The notes: generated by a model from the sequence alone, not told the origin. A stretch of DNA of 64,000 nt from UBA1660 sp964462035 (GCA_964462035.1 CAYXAP010000049.1:6409-70408), one strand, 5' to 3'. Positions 18,048 through 26,999 are shown, counted from the stretch's first letter. Translations and numbers: made by a program.

Positions 18048-18428
18048 TCACGTCGGTCCGTCGTCGGCCGGGTCGATCCCGTCTCGGGCCTGCTTGAGGA
18101 TGGCGACGCTGTTCCCGAACCGCCGCTTCCCCCACTCCGTCTCGTCGTCCGAGTAGACGGGCGCTTGCCGCGGCAACAGTCGCCCGGCCTCGGGCGAGCT
18201 GAGGAAGCGACCGATCTCTTCGACCCTCGCCGTGGCCTCGGCCTCGGGGAGGTACACCTTGAGGCGGCGCTTCAAGGCGGGGAGGCAGGCCATGTAGTCG
18301 TCGGGCGAGGCGTTGGAGCCCTCGTACCCGGCTTCGGCGAGGGCTCGCCGGACCGCGCCAGGACCGACGTAGGCCGAGAATCCACACAGCTCTACGACGC
18401 GGTCGAAGAGCGGATCACCCTCACTCAT
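18048..18428 (-). CDS. Small soluble protein of unknown family
   Basis: A 126-residue protein starting at ATG 18428 behind a strong ribosome site (GGAGGAGG about 6 nt upstream). It is mostly helical, with 'VVELCGFSAYVGPGAVRRAL' and 'LPALKRRLKVYLP' segments and no signal or membrane segment. I do not recognise it. It is 25 bp after the NMT1-type binding protein gene and in the same direction, so it may be the last gene of the kinase operon, although its own strong ribosome site suggests separate high expression. Confidence 0.7.
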   Translation of the reverse strand: MSEGDPLFDRVVELCGFSAYVGPGAVRRALAEAGYEGSNASPDDYMACLPALKRRLKVYLPEAEATARVEEIGRFLSSPEAGRLLPRQAPVYSDDETEWGKRRFGNSVAILKQARDGIDPADDGPT

Positions 18429-18453
18429 GAGCACCTCCTCCTGAGGTCGAGGT

Positions 18454-19623
18454 TTAGGGGCACGTGATCCCCGCGTCTGCGAGTGGATCGGGACGCAGGA
18501 GATCTTCCCCCGTACCTTCCCGGATGAAGCCCACCTCACGGAGGAGGCGAAGCGTGTCGTCATAGTCCGTTCGGTTCAGGCATCCGACCGTCACCTCCGG
18601 CTCGCCGAGCTGCCCCGGCTGCACGAGCTCGGCCACCCGGTCGAGCTGCCAGCGCTGGTGGACGGCCGGATCCTGGCGTGTGCCCGAGCCGTCACAAGTG
18701 TCACCACAGACGTCCAGGACGAGAGACGTCGCCTGGTCGCGGTTTGCCGGGTCGATGGCCCACTGCCAGCCACGGATCGTCGCGCGGAGGAAGCGTGCCG
18801 CGATCTCGCGCCCGCTGAGGCCCGAGCCCTCGAAGTTCGTGGTGTCGAGCAGCTCCTGCGTCGTGAAGATGAAGTCCTCGAGCAATCCGCAGCCGTGGTC
18901 CGCGCTCGGAAGTCGCGTCAGCTCGTCGAGCGGGTAGCCGAGCCCCACGATCTGGTCGAGCTCGTTGTAGACCATGGCGCTCGCCATATCGACCTGGTCG
19001 GGGAACACGAGCGCCGGGTCGAAAGCGTAGACGATGGTCTCGACGTCCGGTTCCTGGCCCGCGGGTAGGTCGTCGTCGAGACCGCTCGTGAGGCCGTGTG
19101 CTCGCAGACACACCTGAGCCGGGTATTCGCTTCCGAAATCCCAGACGCCAACGGTGCGACCGGCGAGGTCGTCATAGCTCGTGATCCCGCTCGTTGCCTC
19201 CGCCACCATCTCGAAGCCAGGGCGCTGGAAGACCTGAGCGATGTGACGAAGCTGGTAGTCGTTCGCTTCCACCTTCTGGACCGTGTTGGCGATCCAATCG
19301 GTCCCGAACTGAGCGTCGCCCGCGGCTACGGCGTCGGCCGGGTTGACTTCTCCACCCGGCAGCACGGTGAGGTGCAATCCCTCCTGCTCGTAGAAGGTGT
19401 GGCCATTCTCATCCACCGGCACGTTGGCAGATGGGGAGCCACCGGGCGGCACTCCACCCGCCGCGTAGTAGCCCACGAACTGAGCCTGCGGGAACCACTT
19501 CGACTGGAAGACGATGTCGACCGGATTGTCCGGTGTCCCGACCTCCTCTCCCCCGCAGCTGACTGCCATCGAAGTGAGCAACGCACACCCCAACCAGATT
19601 CTCGATGACCTCATTCTCTTCAC
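18454..19623 (-). CDS. NMT1/THI5-like substrate-binding lipoprotein
   Basis: A 389-residue lipoprotein (lipobox AVSC) with the fold signature of NMT1/SsuA-type binding proteins: 'QSKWFPQAQFVGYYAA' at the start, 'GDAQFGTDW' , 'YDDLAGRTVGVWDFGSEYP' and 'GREIAARFLRATIRGWQWAI'. Such proteins bind pyrimidines, taurine or nitrate for ABC importers. No permease or ATPase gene is nearby. Instead it follows kinase, TPR and lipoprotein genes on the same strand. A sensing role feeding the kinase is therefore possible, as is cooperation with a transporter encoded elsewhere. Eight or more Cys in the mature part are unusual for the family. Confidence 0.8.
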   Translation of the reverse strand: MKRMRSSRIWLGCALLTSMAVSCGGEEVGTPDNPVDIVFQSKWFPQAQFVGYYAAGGVPPGGSPSANVPVDENGHTFYEQEGLHLTVLPGGEVNPADAVAAGDAQFGTDWIANTVQKVEANDYQLRHIAQVFQRPGFEMVAEATSGITSYDDLAGRTVGVWDFGSEYPAQVCLRAHGLTSGLDDDLPAGQEPDVETIVYAFDPALVFPDQVDMASAMVYNELDQIVGLGYPLDELTRLPSADHGCGLLEDFIFTTQELLDTTNFEGSGLSGREIAARFLRATIRGWQWAIDPANRDQATSLVLDVCGDTCDGSGTRQDPAVHQRWQLDRVAELVQPGQLGEPEVTVGCLNRTDYDDTLRLLREVGFIREGTGEDLLRPDPLADAGITCP

Positions 19624-19645
19624 CCTCGTTCCCTTCCCCGCTTAC

Positions 19646-20671
19646 TCACAGAGCTGTCAGCTCGAACACCAAGTTGTAGTCGACCGTCGAAGCGTCCCGC
19701 TCGGCAGCAACGGACAAGAAGTAGGTGCCAACCGCGAGCTCGTCGGCGAAAGCGGCACCCTCTTCGATCGATGGACAAGCCCCCCCTTCGCCGCCGGTGG
19801 TTCCCTCACCGCGGCGTGTGGTCCCGTCCCCGTTGATCAGTGTCATCGTGACACTGGGCGTGGACTCGTCGCAGCCGAGCTCGGCCCCATTGCGCATGAT
19901 CGCGCTCAGACGCGCCGGTCGCTCCACGCGGATGGCGTAGTAGTCGACATCGCAGGCGCCACCCACACGCCCGACGACGGCGACCGAAGGCTGCTCCATC
20001 GAGACGGGAACGACGTTGGCCTCGGTGGGCCAGTTGTTCGGCTCGAGCTCGCGGAGGCGGTCCATCGGAATCTCGATGCGGCATTCCCGGTCGCAACCGT
20101 CGCCGTTCACTCGGTTCCCATCGTCGCAGCCTTCACCGAACTCCTGCCGCCGGTCGCCGCACTGGGTGCTGACGAGGGTGACCTCCACCTCACCGATCGA
20201 GTTGCGGCTGTCGATCCCCAGGAAGTACTCGCCTTCCGCGGGCGCGCTGAACACGAACGACTCGGGCAATCCCGCCCCGCATCGATCGAGCAGATCGGTG
20301 CAGCTCGACGGATCGCAGCTCGGCATCATGTACATCACCAGATCCGTCGCGTCGTCCTTCGGCTCGGCGTAGATGCTCCAGCGCTGTTCGGCGACCGCTG
20401 GGAGGCGGATGAAGCCATCGGGGCCGGCGACGTCGCGGCCATTGCACCCGCCGATCGTGCGCTCGTCGTCGACGAAGCCGACGAGCGACACCGTTCGCGT
20501 CGACGGATCGCTCGACGCCATCGGCACGTCGTTCCCGTCACAGGTGTCCGAGAGCTCGAGCGCGGGTTCGGTGGATGCGTCCAGCGCGGCCAGCGCCGGC
20601 TCGATGTCGTAGATGTCGCAGCCGCTCGTGAGCACGAGCACCAGCCAAGCGACGGAGAGAGTCAGACGCAT
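19646..20671 (-). CDS. Lipoprotein with DUF4215 repeat and PPC-like domains
   Basis: A 341-residue lipoprotein (lipobox LTSGC). The middle carries a clear myxobacterial Cys-rich DUF4215 repeat (EFGEGCDDGNRVNGDGC). On either side are beta-sandwich segments resembling pre-peptidase C-terminal domains ('DVDYYAIRVERPARL', 'LAVGTYFLSVAA'). Such proteins are exposed on the cell surface or secreted. The ATG overlaps the upstream TPR gene's stop (TGATG at 20669-20673), so the two are coupled. Confidence 0.8.
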   Translation of the reverse strand: MRLTLSVAWLVLVLTSGCDIYDIEPALAALDASTEPALELSDTCDGNDVPMASSDPSTRTVSLVGFVDDERTIGGCNGRDVAGPDGFIRLPAVAEQRWSIYAEPKDDATDLVMYMMPSCDPSSCTDLLDRCGAGLPESFVFSAPAEGEYFLGIDSRNSIGEVEVTLVSTQCGDRRQEFGEGCDDGNRVNGDGCDRECRIEIPMDRLRELEPNNWPTEANVVPVSMEQPSVAVVGRVGGACDVDYYAIRVERPARLSAIMRNGAELGCDESTPSVTMTLINGDGTTRRGEGTTGGEGGACPSIEEGAAFADELAVGTYFLSVAAERDASTVDYNLVFELTAL

Positions 20672-21720
20672 CAGAACGCCCCCCCGACCACGGCCCTGGC
20701 GCCGCTCGGGGAAGCGAAGACGTCCCAGCCGAGCCGGCTGGTTGGCTCGTCGTCGTCGTCATCGCCCCAGTCGGTGAAGATGGCGAGGAGTGCAGTCGCG
20801 GCACCGACCGCCGAGGTGACGACGATCAACACGTTGGTTCGCGTCTGAAGGTCCAGTCCCTCGTAGTACTTTTCGAGCGTTGGGTCGGCGAGGTAGTCGT
20901 CGTGCGAGGATGAGACGTCGTAGGACGACCACGCGAGCACACCGCCTGCGACCACCGTCAGCGCGGCGCCGATGCCGAAGAACCAAGGGCTGATGCCCCC
21001 GCCGTCGCGCTCGGTCGGCTCCGCCGGGGCCGTCGTGGGTACGGCTTCCGTACCTGGCGACTCCTCCACCTGGGTCTCTCCCTCGAGCAGGACTGGCTCG
21101 TAGGGGCTGCCGAGCTCCATCACGCGGTTGCCATGAACATCGACGGCGCGCGCATGGAGCTCGATCGAGTCGCCCGCATCGAGGCCATCGATCGGAACCG
21201 CGAGCTCGCGTCTCGGGTCGATCTGGGTCTCGACGAACTCATCTCCCGAGCCCGCGATGCGCCGGTAGACGACCACGTGGTCGATCATCGAGAGCGGATC
21301 CTCGACGCTCAGACCGACACCCCCGTTCCCGCGCAGCCGACGGGCGCGAAGCGCCATCGTGGTACGCCTGGCGCTCCATCGACCGGCCGCCTCCATGAAC
21401 GTCTGGCGAAGCCTCGGGGACAACCCCTCGTCCGGCTGTGCCTCTGGGTTCAGGGCGAACATCCGCACGTAGGCCTCGACCGCCCGTTCGGACTCGCCCT
21501 CGGCTGACGCTGCGAGCCCCATCAGTCGGTAGAGGCGTTCGAGCTCCGCGGGGCCATAGGCGCCGCTCTCCAACGCCTGCTCCGACAGTGCGAGCGCTCG
21601 CGGGAAATCGACCGCGAGATAGGCCTGCTCGGCTTGGGCGAGGCGGTCGTCGTCTTGGGCGCTGGTGGCCCCGGCCCAGAGTAGTGACACCAGAGCGGCG
21701 CGGATGAGTGACGTCTGCAT
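20671..21720 (-). CDS. Exported TPR protein with two C-terminal membrane segments
   Basis: A 349-residue protein with a signal peptide ending at ATSA-Q. Residues ~25-110 form TPR-like helices. A beta-rich middle (~125-215) contains 'VVVYRRIAGSGDEFVETQI', and two hydrophobic segments follow (~243-262 and ~297-318), separated by a soluble loop. It starts 2 bp after the kinase stop and overlaps the next gene by one base. It probably links the kinase to the envelope; no enzymatic motif is seen. Confidence 0.75.
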   Translation of the reverse strand: MQTSLIRAALVSLLWAGATSAQDDDRLAQAEQAYLAVDFPRALALSEQALESGAYGPAELERLYRLMGLAASAEGESERAVEAYVRMFALNPEAQPDEGLSPRLRQTFMEAAGRWSARRTTMALRARRLRGNGGVGLSVEDPLSMIDHVVVYRRIAGSGDEFVETQIDPRRELAVPIDGLDAGDSIELHARAVDVHGNRVMELGSPYEPVLLEGETQVEESPGTEAVPTTAPAEPTERDGGGISPWFFGIGAALTVVAGGVLAWSSYDVSSSHDDYLADPTLEKYYEGLDLQTRTNVLIVVTSAVGAATALLAIFTDWGDDDDDEPTSRLGWDVFASPSGARAVVGGAF

Positions 21721-21722
21721 GG

Positions 21723-23477
21723 TCAGCGGAGCCCCACCCGCCGTCGCGTGATTTCACCGGGCTCGATCACCACGGTGTAGCGCTGCTCGATGCCCCGATC
21801 CGGGTTTCGGAGCGTCAGCACGTGGCGGCCGGCCGGCAGCTCGACGCCGCTCAACGGGGTGTCCCCAAGCGAGCGGGAGCCGAGGTAGACCGACGCCCAC
21901 GGGTTCGTGTCCAGGTAGAGCCGGCCCGTCGCCTCCGCGGGGCGGGTCTCTTGCGCTTGCGCTGCGCGAGCCCGCGCTCGAGCCCGCGCTCGACGGCGGG
22001 CGGCGGCGAGCTGTGCTGCGCGGGCGTCCTCGGAAGCCGTTCGATCCTCGCCTTCCTCTACCGCCTCTTCTTCTTCCGCTTCCGCCGCTTCCGCCTCTTC
22101 CGCTTCCGAGGGTTGCTCCTCGTTCTCGGCGAGGGCCTCGTTCTCGGCCGTGGCCTCGGCAGCCTCTTCGTTCGTCGGCTCCTCGAGCTCGGCCTGGTCG
22201 GGCGTCTCGGCCGGTGACTCGACAGGATCCGAGGCGCTGGGTTCGCTCGTCGTCGCTTCCTGGTCGCCCGAGCCGCCCGTCATCAGGATCGGCCACAGGA
22301 TGGCGCCCACGAGCCCCATGCTCAGGAGGACCACCAACGCCAAGAGGACGGCGATCCATGGCGAGCGTCGCTTCGGGGCGGCGCCGTGCGTGCTCGAGTA
22401 GGACGGGTGCGTGCCATCCGAGAAGACGAAAGCCTCGGTGTTTTCCCCGACCTCTCCCTTCAGACAGGCGGAGATCACGGCGCGTCGCTCTCGGATGTCC
22501 GCCTCGAAGATGTCCCGGAGGAAGCGCCCGACGTCACGGCGACGCGCGGGCTCATCGAGCGTGGCGAGGAAGCGCTCCAGGTCTTCCTTCATCGCTTGTG
22601 CCGACGGATAGCGTTGGTCGCGGTCGCGCTGAAGCGCCTTGTCGGCGATGGCGCAGAGCTCCGGGGGGGCGTCGACCGCGTACCGGCTGGCCTTCGGGAT
22701 CTCGTCCTCGAGGACGGCCTTCAGAGTCGCGACCTCGGTGTCGCGTTTGAACAGCCGTCGGCCCGTGAGGCTCTCCCATAGGACGACGCCCATTCCCCAT
22801 ACGTCGCTACGTCCGTCGAGCGCTTCTTCCTGTTCGGCTTGCTCGGGCGAGAGGTACGCGTACTTGCCCTTGATCGTGCCGATTTCGGTGTGAGCGGCGT
22901 GAAGCGACGCCTTGGCGACGCCGAAGTCGAGGACCTTCGTGACTCCATCGTAGGAGATGAAGAGGTTGTGGGGGGAGACGTCGCGGTGAACGACGTTGAG
23001 TGGGTTGCCGTGCAGGTCCTGGAGATCGTGCGCGTGTTGCAACCCGTCGAGCGCGTCCGCGACGACGCGGGCCACCAGGGGCGGGGGCAGGGGCATGCCG
23101 ACCGCCTTGCAGCGCATGATGACGTTGGAGATGGGCTGACCATCCAGGTACTCGAGCGCCATGAACGGGATGCCATCGACCTCGGCGACCTCGTTCGTCT
23201 GGACGACGTTGGGGTGGCTCAGGAGGGCCGCCAGCCGCGCCTCGTCCAGGAACATCTCCCGCACGCCCCGCTCCGCGAGCAGGTGTGCGTGCATTCGCTT
23301 GATGACGACCAGCTTCTGGAAGCCCGCTTGGCCCGAGCGAAGAGCCAGGAAGACCTCGGCCATGGCGCCCTGCCCCAGCTTCGCGACCAGCGTGTACCGG
23401 CCGAAGCTGGTGGCTGAGATCGCACTGACGCCGGCTGCTCGATCGCCCGGTGGCTGGTCCATCGCCACGTCTACCAC
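21723..23477 (-). CDS. Ser/Thr protein kinase with C-terminal PEGA domain
   Basis: A 584-residue Hanks-type kinase. The glycine loop is LGQGAMAEV (34-42), K60 is the ATP lysine, HRDVSPHN gives D166 and N171, and DFG is 184-186; SPE replaces APE. A membrane segment lies near 372-400. Beyond it is a long Glu/Ala acidic and then Arg/Ala-rich linker, then a PEGA domain (~512-584, 'GRLYLDTNPWASVYLGSRSLGDTPL'). The kinase faces the cytoplasm and PEGA the periplasm. Start GTG 23477 has GAGG 4 nt upstream; an ATG at 23462 is the alternative. It heads an operon of at least four genes. Confidence 0.95.
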   Translation of the reverse strand: MVDVAMDQPPGDRAAGVSAISATSFGRYTLVAKLGQGAMAEVFLALRSGQAGFQKLVVIKRMHAHLLAERGVREMFLDEARLAALLSHPNVVQTNEVAEVDGIPFMALEYLDGQPISNVIMRCKAVGMPLPPPLVARVVADALDGLQHAHDLQDLHGNPLNVVHRDVSPHNLFISYDGVTKVLDFGVAKASLHAAHTEIGTIKGKYAYLSPEQAEQEEALDGRSDVWGMGVVLWESLTGRRLFKRDTEVATLKAVLEDEIPKASRYAVDAPPELCAIADKALQRDRDQRYPSAQAMKEDLERFLATLDEPARRRDVGRFLRDIFEADIRERRAVISACLKGEVGENTEAFVFSDGTHPSYSSTHGAAPKRRSPWIAVLLALVVLLSMGLVGAILWPILMTGGSGDQEATTSEPSASDPVESPAETPDQAELEEPTNEEAAEATAENEALAENEEQPSEAEEAEAAEAEEEEAVEEGEDRTASEDARAAQLAAARRRARARARARAAQAQETRPAEATGRLYLDTNPWASVYLGSRSLGDTPLSGVELPAGRHVLTLRNPDRGIEQRYTVVIEPGEITRRRVGLR

Positions 23478-23534
23478 ACCTCAATACTCCTCAACGATGG
23501 ACACTGACGCAACCGATATTGCTAAGTGACTGAA

Positions 23535-23540
23535 ATTGTA
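23535..23540 (-). promoter_or_regulatory. Candidate -10 element of the kinase operon
   Basis: On the minus strand TACAAT (5 of 6 matches to TATAAT) lies 58 bp upstream of the kinase start, in the only AT-rich patch of this intergenic region. No convincing -35 is visible. The first 27-bp repeat (23556-23582) lies just upstream of it, where a regulator would bind. Confidence 0.3.
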
Positions 23541-23555
23541 CACCGCTAGGCTCCC

Positions 23556-23582
23556 CCAAACGAGTGAGGGGCGGGTCATGGG
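23556..23582 (+). repeat. 27-bp direct repeat, copy 1
   Basis: CCAAACGAGTGAGGGGCGGG followed by TCATGGG. The same sequence with one change occurs at 23655-23681, exactly 99 bp downstream. Both copies are intergenic, between the kinase promoter region and the TerB-like gene. An inverted repeat TGGGCT/AGCCCA (23609-23626) lies between them. The function is unknown; an operator pair is possible. Confidence 0.6.
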
Positions 23583-23654
23583 TGCAACTCTTCAATCCCC
23601 TTCGGGAGTGGGCTTGGTCGAGCCCATGCTGGATCGGGAGGTCCAGGGCCTGAT

Positions 23655-23681
23655 CCAAACGAGTGAGGGGCGGGTGATGGG
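23655..23681 (+). repeat. 27-bp direct repeat, copy 2
   Basis: Second copy of the repeat at 23556-23582, differing by one base (GTGATGGG in place of GTCATGGG). It ends 27 bp before the 3' end of the TerB-like gene, so it would be transcribed as part of that gene's trailer. Confidence 0.6.
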
Positions 23682-23707
23682 GGCAGCGCGCGATGGGGTG
23701 GAGCGGT

Positions 23708-24049
23708 TCAGCTCTCGTCGTCCGCGCGCCACACTTCGTCGAGCCACTCGAGGATGTCCCACTCGGGATCGACGATCGTCCCGTCGGTCGCCAGGACGTA
23801 GAGCTGCTCGTAGATCTGTTCGCGCGCCACCGTTCGGGTGACGGCTGCCACCCGAGTCAGGGCTTCGCGGTCGGGTATGGTCCGGATCGCCTCGTCCCAG
23901 AGCTTCTCCCAGCGGACGTCGTCCACGCCCAGCTCGGCGCCCATGTTCCGCGCCAGCTCGGTCTCTCCTTCGCTGATCTCGCCGTCGGCCTCCATGAGCA
24001 CCCGCGCGCTGGCGGCTAGGGCGAGCAGCTCGTCGTGCGTCAGCTGCAT
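23708..24049 (-). CDS. TerB-like domain protein
   Basis: A 113-residue all-helical protein. The pattern 'LLALAASARVLMEADGEISEGE' near the start and 'REQIYEQLYVLATDGTIVDPEWDIL' near the end, each with Asp-rich turns, is typical of the TerB tellurite-resistance-like fold, which binds metal through such acidic loops. It stands alone without other ter genes, so tellurite resistance itself is not implied. Confidence 0.8.
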   Translation of the reverse strand: MQLTHDELLALAASARVLMEADGEISEGETELARNMGAELGVDDVRWEKLWDEAIRTIPDREALTRVAAVTRTVAREQIYEQLYVLATDGTIVDPEWDILEWLDEVWRADDES

Positions 24050-24096
24050 GCGACGAGCATCGCACGGAACGCTCGGTTGCCCGCTATGCTGGTGCG

Positions 24097-24903
24097 GTGT
24101 CCATCGTGGCCCGGCCCGGGCGCGGTCCGCTCGCGCCCTTCGTGCTCTCCATCTGGGTCTACCGGGGAGAGCACGAGCATGCGCTCGAGCGGATCCTCCC
24201 GAGCCCAGCGCTCCAGCTCCTGGTGAACCTCGACGAGGACGCGCTCCGCGCCTACCGCGGTGAAGGCTGGCGCGACGAGAACTGCATCGGCGGGGTCGGG
24301 GTCATCGGCCTGCGGAGCGGCCCATGCGCGATCGATACGCGCGAGCAGCGGCACATCGCCGGGGTGGCCTTTCGTCCCGGTGGCGCGTGGCCCTTCCTCG
24401 GTGGCGTGCCGGCGCACGAGTTGCGCGACATGGAGCTCGATCTCTCGGAGCTGTGGGGCGTCGCTGGTCGCCGGCTGCGGGAGGCGGCTCTCGAGGCCGA
24501 CTCCGACGACGCCGTGCTCTCGGTGCTCGAGCACACGCTCCTTCACCAGCTCGGAGACGACCGCGCCGACCGCGCGACCACCCACGCGGTCCGGTCACTC
24601 GGCGCCGGCGCACGCGTTCGCGAGACGGCAGCAGCCCTCGGCATCCCTCCGGCGACCTTTCGCCGTCGCTTCGCTGCCCGGGTCGGTACGAGCCCCAAGC
24701 GCTTTGCCCGCCTGGCTCGGTTGCATCGCACCCTTCGTGCGATCGATCGACGCGAGCAGCTCTCGTGGGCCGAGCTCGCGTTCGCCCAAGGGTTCACCGA
24801 CCAGAGTCACCTCATCCGCGAGCTGAAGGTCCTCGGCGGCCTTTCGCCGAGCGAGTACGCCCCCCGCTCGGACGGCGAGCTGCTGCACGTCGTCGAGCAT
24901 TGA
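24097..24903 (+). CDS. AraC family transcription regulator
   Basis: A 268-residue regulator starting at GTG 24097. The N-terminal domain (~1-150) is of the DUF6597 type ('RPGRGPLAPFVLSIWVYRGE' start, 'GVAFRPGGAWPFLG'). The C-terminal AraC DNA-binding domain (~165-258) has both helix-turn-helix units ('VRETAAALGIPPATFRRRF' and 'SWAELAFAQGFTDQSHLIREL'). It is followed 46 bp later by a VOC protein gene in the same direction, a frequent pairing in which the regulator may control the VOC gene. Confidence 0.9.
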   Translation: MSIVARPGRGPLAPFVLSIWVYRGEHEHALERILPSPALQLLVNLDEDALRAYRGEGWRDENCIGGVGVIGLRSGPCAIDTREQRHIAGVAFRPGGAWPFLGGVPAHELRDMELDLSELWGVAGRRLREAALEADSDDAVLSVLEHTLLHQLGDDRADRATTHAVRSLGAGARVRETAAALGIPPATFRRRFAARVGTSPKRFARLARLHRTLRAIDRREQLSWAELAFAQGFTDQSHLIRELKVLGGLSPSEYAPRSDGELLHVVEH

Positions 24904-24949
24904 GCGTTTCGTCCAATACGGCGAGGCCGGCGCCCCACACGATGGGGCC

Positions 24950-25402
24950 ATGAACGACACCCGAGACCTCCCGCGACTCACCCCTCGCCTCTTCGTCCGC
25001 GACCCGGCGCGCGCCATCGCGTTCTACCGAGAGGCGCTGGGCGCCGAGATCGTCGAACACTTCGAAGACCCTGCCATCGGCAAGGTCGTCCACGCGGCCC
25101 TTCGCATCGGCTCGGTCTCGATCTCCCTCGCCCAAGAGCACGAGGAGTATCGATCCCTCTCGCCGGAGACGATCGGAGACAGCCCAGTGCTGCTCCAGCT
25201 CGAGGTAGCCGACGCGGACGCCACGGGAGACGCCATGGTTCGCTGCGGCGCCGAGGTGGTGATCCCGATCGACGACCGCTTCTACGGCAAGCGCGAAGGT
25301 CGCCTCCGCGACCCGGCTGGCCACCTCTGGATCATCTCTCAGACCATCGAAGACCTCTCCGACGAAGAGATCCGGCGCCGCATCGCTTCCTTCCACGACT
25401 GA
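24950..25402 (+). CDS. VOC (glyoxalase-like) family protein
   Basis: A 150-residue protein of the PhnB-like VOC type. It starts 'LTPRLFVRDPARAIAFYREALGAE' with a typical betaalphabetabetabeta arrangement repeated twice, and 'DRFYGKREGRLRDPAGHLWII' near the end, where metal and substrate ligands usually lie. The substrate is not predictable. It follows the AraC regulator and is likely regulated by it. Confidence 0.9.
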   Translation: MNDTRDLPRLTPRLFVRDPARAIAFYREALGAEIVEHFEDPAIGKVVHAALRIGSVSISLAQEHEEYRSLSPETIGDSPVLLQLEVADADATGDAMVRCGAEVVIPIDDRFYGKREGRLRDPAGHLWIISQTIEDLSDEEIRRRIASFHD

Positions 25403-25460
25403 GCGCCTCGCGTCGTCCTCCCATCGCCAGGTCGCCCTGCGTAGTGTAGGGTGCCCAACC

Positions 25461-26993
25461 ATGACTGCACGGTCACGAATTGTTTTGGCGCTCGCGCTGG
25501 TACTCGGTTGTGGCGACGACGACGTCACCGACGACCTCCCGGCGGAGGACCTCGGCAGCGACCGCACCGACCTCGGGCGTTCCGATCTCGGTCGTCCCGA
25601 CCTCGGGGAGCCGCCGGACGCGACCGTACCCAGCGGCGAGCCGCTCGCGTTCCCCGGCGCGATGGGTTTCGGCGCGGGTTCGATCGGTGGCCGCGGCGGT
25701 CAGGTGGTGCACGTCACCAACCTCGACGCGAGCGGTGAGGGAAGCCTGGCGTGGGCCGTGGCCCAGCCCGGTCCGCGGATCGTGGTCTTCGACGTGAGCG
25801 GCGTCATCGAGGGGGACGTGAACATCCCGCATGGCGAGCTCACCATCGCGGGTCAGACCGCGCCGTGCGCCGGCATCACGCTGAACGGCAGTCTGACCAC
25901 GACCTACGAAGCGCCGATGCAGAACATCATCGTGCGGCATCTCCGCGTGAGCCCGCCGTCGCCGGACCCGGACGATTGTGCGACCCATGACGCCATCCAG
26001 TTCTCGGCTGCGAGTCAGGTGATCCTCGACCACGTCGACGCCTCGCACGCGGGTGACGAGATCATCGACTTCTGGGGTGGGGCCCACGACATCACGGTGC
26101 AGTGGTCCTCGATCGTGTTCCCGATCGCGGGCGGCTCGGGCGCTTGCGATCACCCGAAGGGGCTCATCAATCACCGGCCCTGCGCCGACTCGGGTCGCTG
26201 CGAAGACGGCGATGCGCTCGGCGGTCGGATTTCGGTGCACCACAACCTCTTCGCCCATTGCCAGAATCGCACCCCGGCCCTCTCCACCGGACCGGCGGAT
26301 GTCATCAACAACGTCGCCTACGATGGCCGCGAGGGCTTCGTGCACCACAACGTGGTGGGGGCGCACTCGACCGACCTGAGCGCAGTCGGCGAGTTCAACA
26401 TCGTGGGCAACAGCTACATCGAAGGAGCGAGCGCGTCGCTCGCGCCGCTCTGGTTCGACCCCGAGAACGGCACCGACACCATTCCGACCCGCTACTACGT
26501 TCACGACAACTGGGTGGAAGACGACGGATTCAGCGGCGGCTTCGACGACCCCTGGACCAACGCGGAGTTCAGCGACGCATACACCTTCGCCTGCTGCGGT
26601 GTGGAGCAGTCGCAGTTCCAGGACTCGCCCTTCGACTTCACCACCGTCAGCACGGGCTACGTGCCCATCGCCACCGACTCGCCCACGGACGCCTACGATG
26701 CGGTCATGGCCCGAGCCGGGGCTTGGCCGAGGGACGTGATCACTCGTACCGCCGTCAGCGAAGTCGAGAGCCGCACCGGCGAGCAGCGCGACTTCGTGCC
26801 GGCCGACTTCCTCGAGGGGCTGAGCACCTGCGCCGCTCCCACCGACACCGACGGAGACGGCATGCCCGACGAGTGGGAGGACGCGAACGGCTTCGACCCT
26901 TCGGTCGCAGACGACAGCACCGTGACGGCGAGCGGTTACACGGCGATCGAGGACTACCTCAACGAGCTCGCGGACTCGATCGTCGCGCCCTGA
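25461..26993 (+). CDS. Pectate lyase (PL1-type) lipoprotein
   Basis: A 510-residue lipoprotein (lipobox VLGC). Residues ~25-55 are an Asp-rich linker with a repeated DLG unit (DLGSD, DLGRS, DLGRP, DLGEP). The catalytic domain begins 'AFPGAMGFGAGSIGGRGG' and shows PL1-type features: 'ASHAGDEIIDFWGGAHDITVQWS', 'ISVHHNLFAHCQNRTPAL' and 'VINNVAYDGREG'. It ends with an EF-hand-like Ca motif, 'DTDGDGMPDEWEDANGFDP' (~455-473). It should cleave pectate-type polymers or a relative outside the cell. No other plant-polysaccharide genes are adjacent. Confidence 0.9.
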   Translation: MTARSRIVLALALVLGCGDDDVTDDLPAEDLGSDRTDLGRSDLGRPDLGEPPDATVPSGEPLAFPGAMGFGAGSIGGRGGQVVHVTNLDASGEGSLAWAVAQPGPRIVVFDVSGVIEGDVNIPHGELTIAGQTAPCAGITLNGSLTTTYEAPMQNIIVRHLRVSPPSPDPDDCATHDAIQFSAASQVILDHVDASHAGDEIIDFWGGAHDITVQWSSIVFPIAGGSGACDHPKGLINHRPCADSGRCEDGDALGGRISVHHNLFAHCQNRTPALSTGPADVINNVAYDGREGFVHHNVVGAHSTDLSAVGEFNIVGNSYIEGASASLAPLWFDPENGTDTIPTRYYVHDNWVEDDGFSGGFDDPWTNAEFSDAYTFACCGVEQSQFQDSPFDFTTVSTGYVPIATDSPTDAYDAVMARAGAWPRDVITRTAVSEVESRTGEQRDFVPADFLEGLSTCAAPTDTDGDGMPDEWEDANGFDPSVADDSTVTASGYTAIEDYLNELADSIVAP

Positions 26994-26999
26994 GGGCGG

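Noticed and set aside
23708..24049. Tellurite resistance locus
   Set aside because: Only a lone TerB-like domain is present, with no other ter genes.
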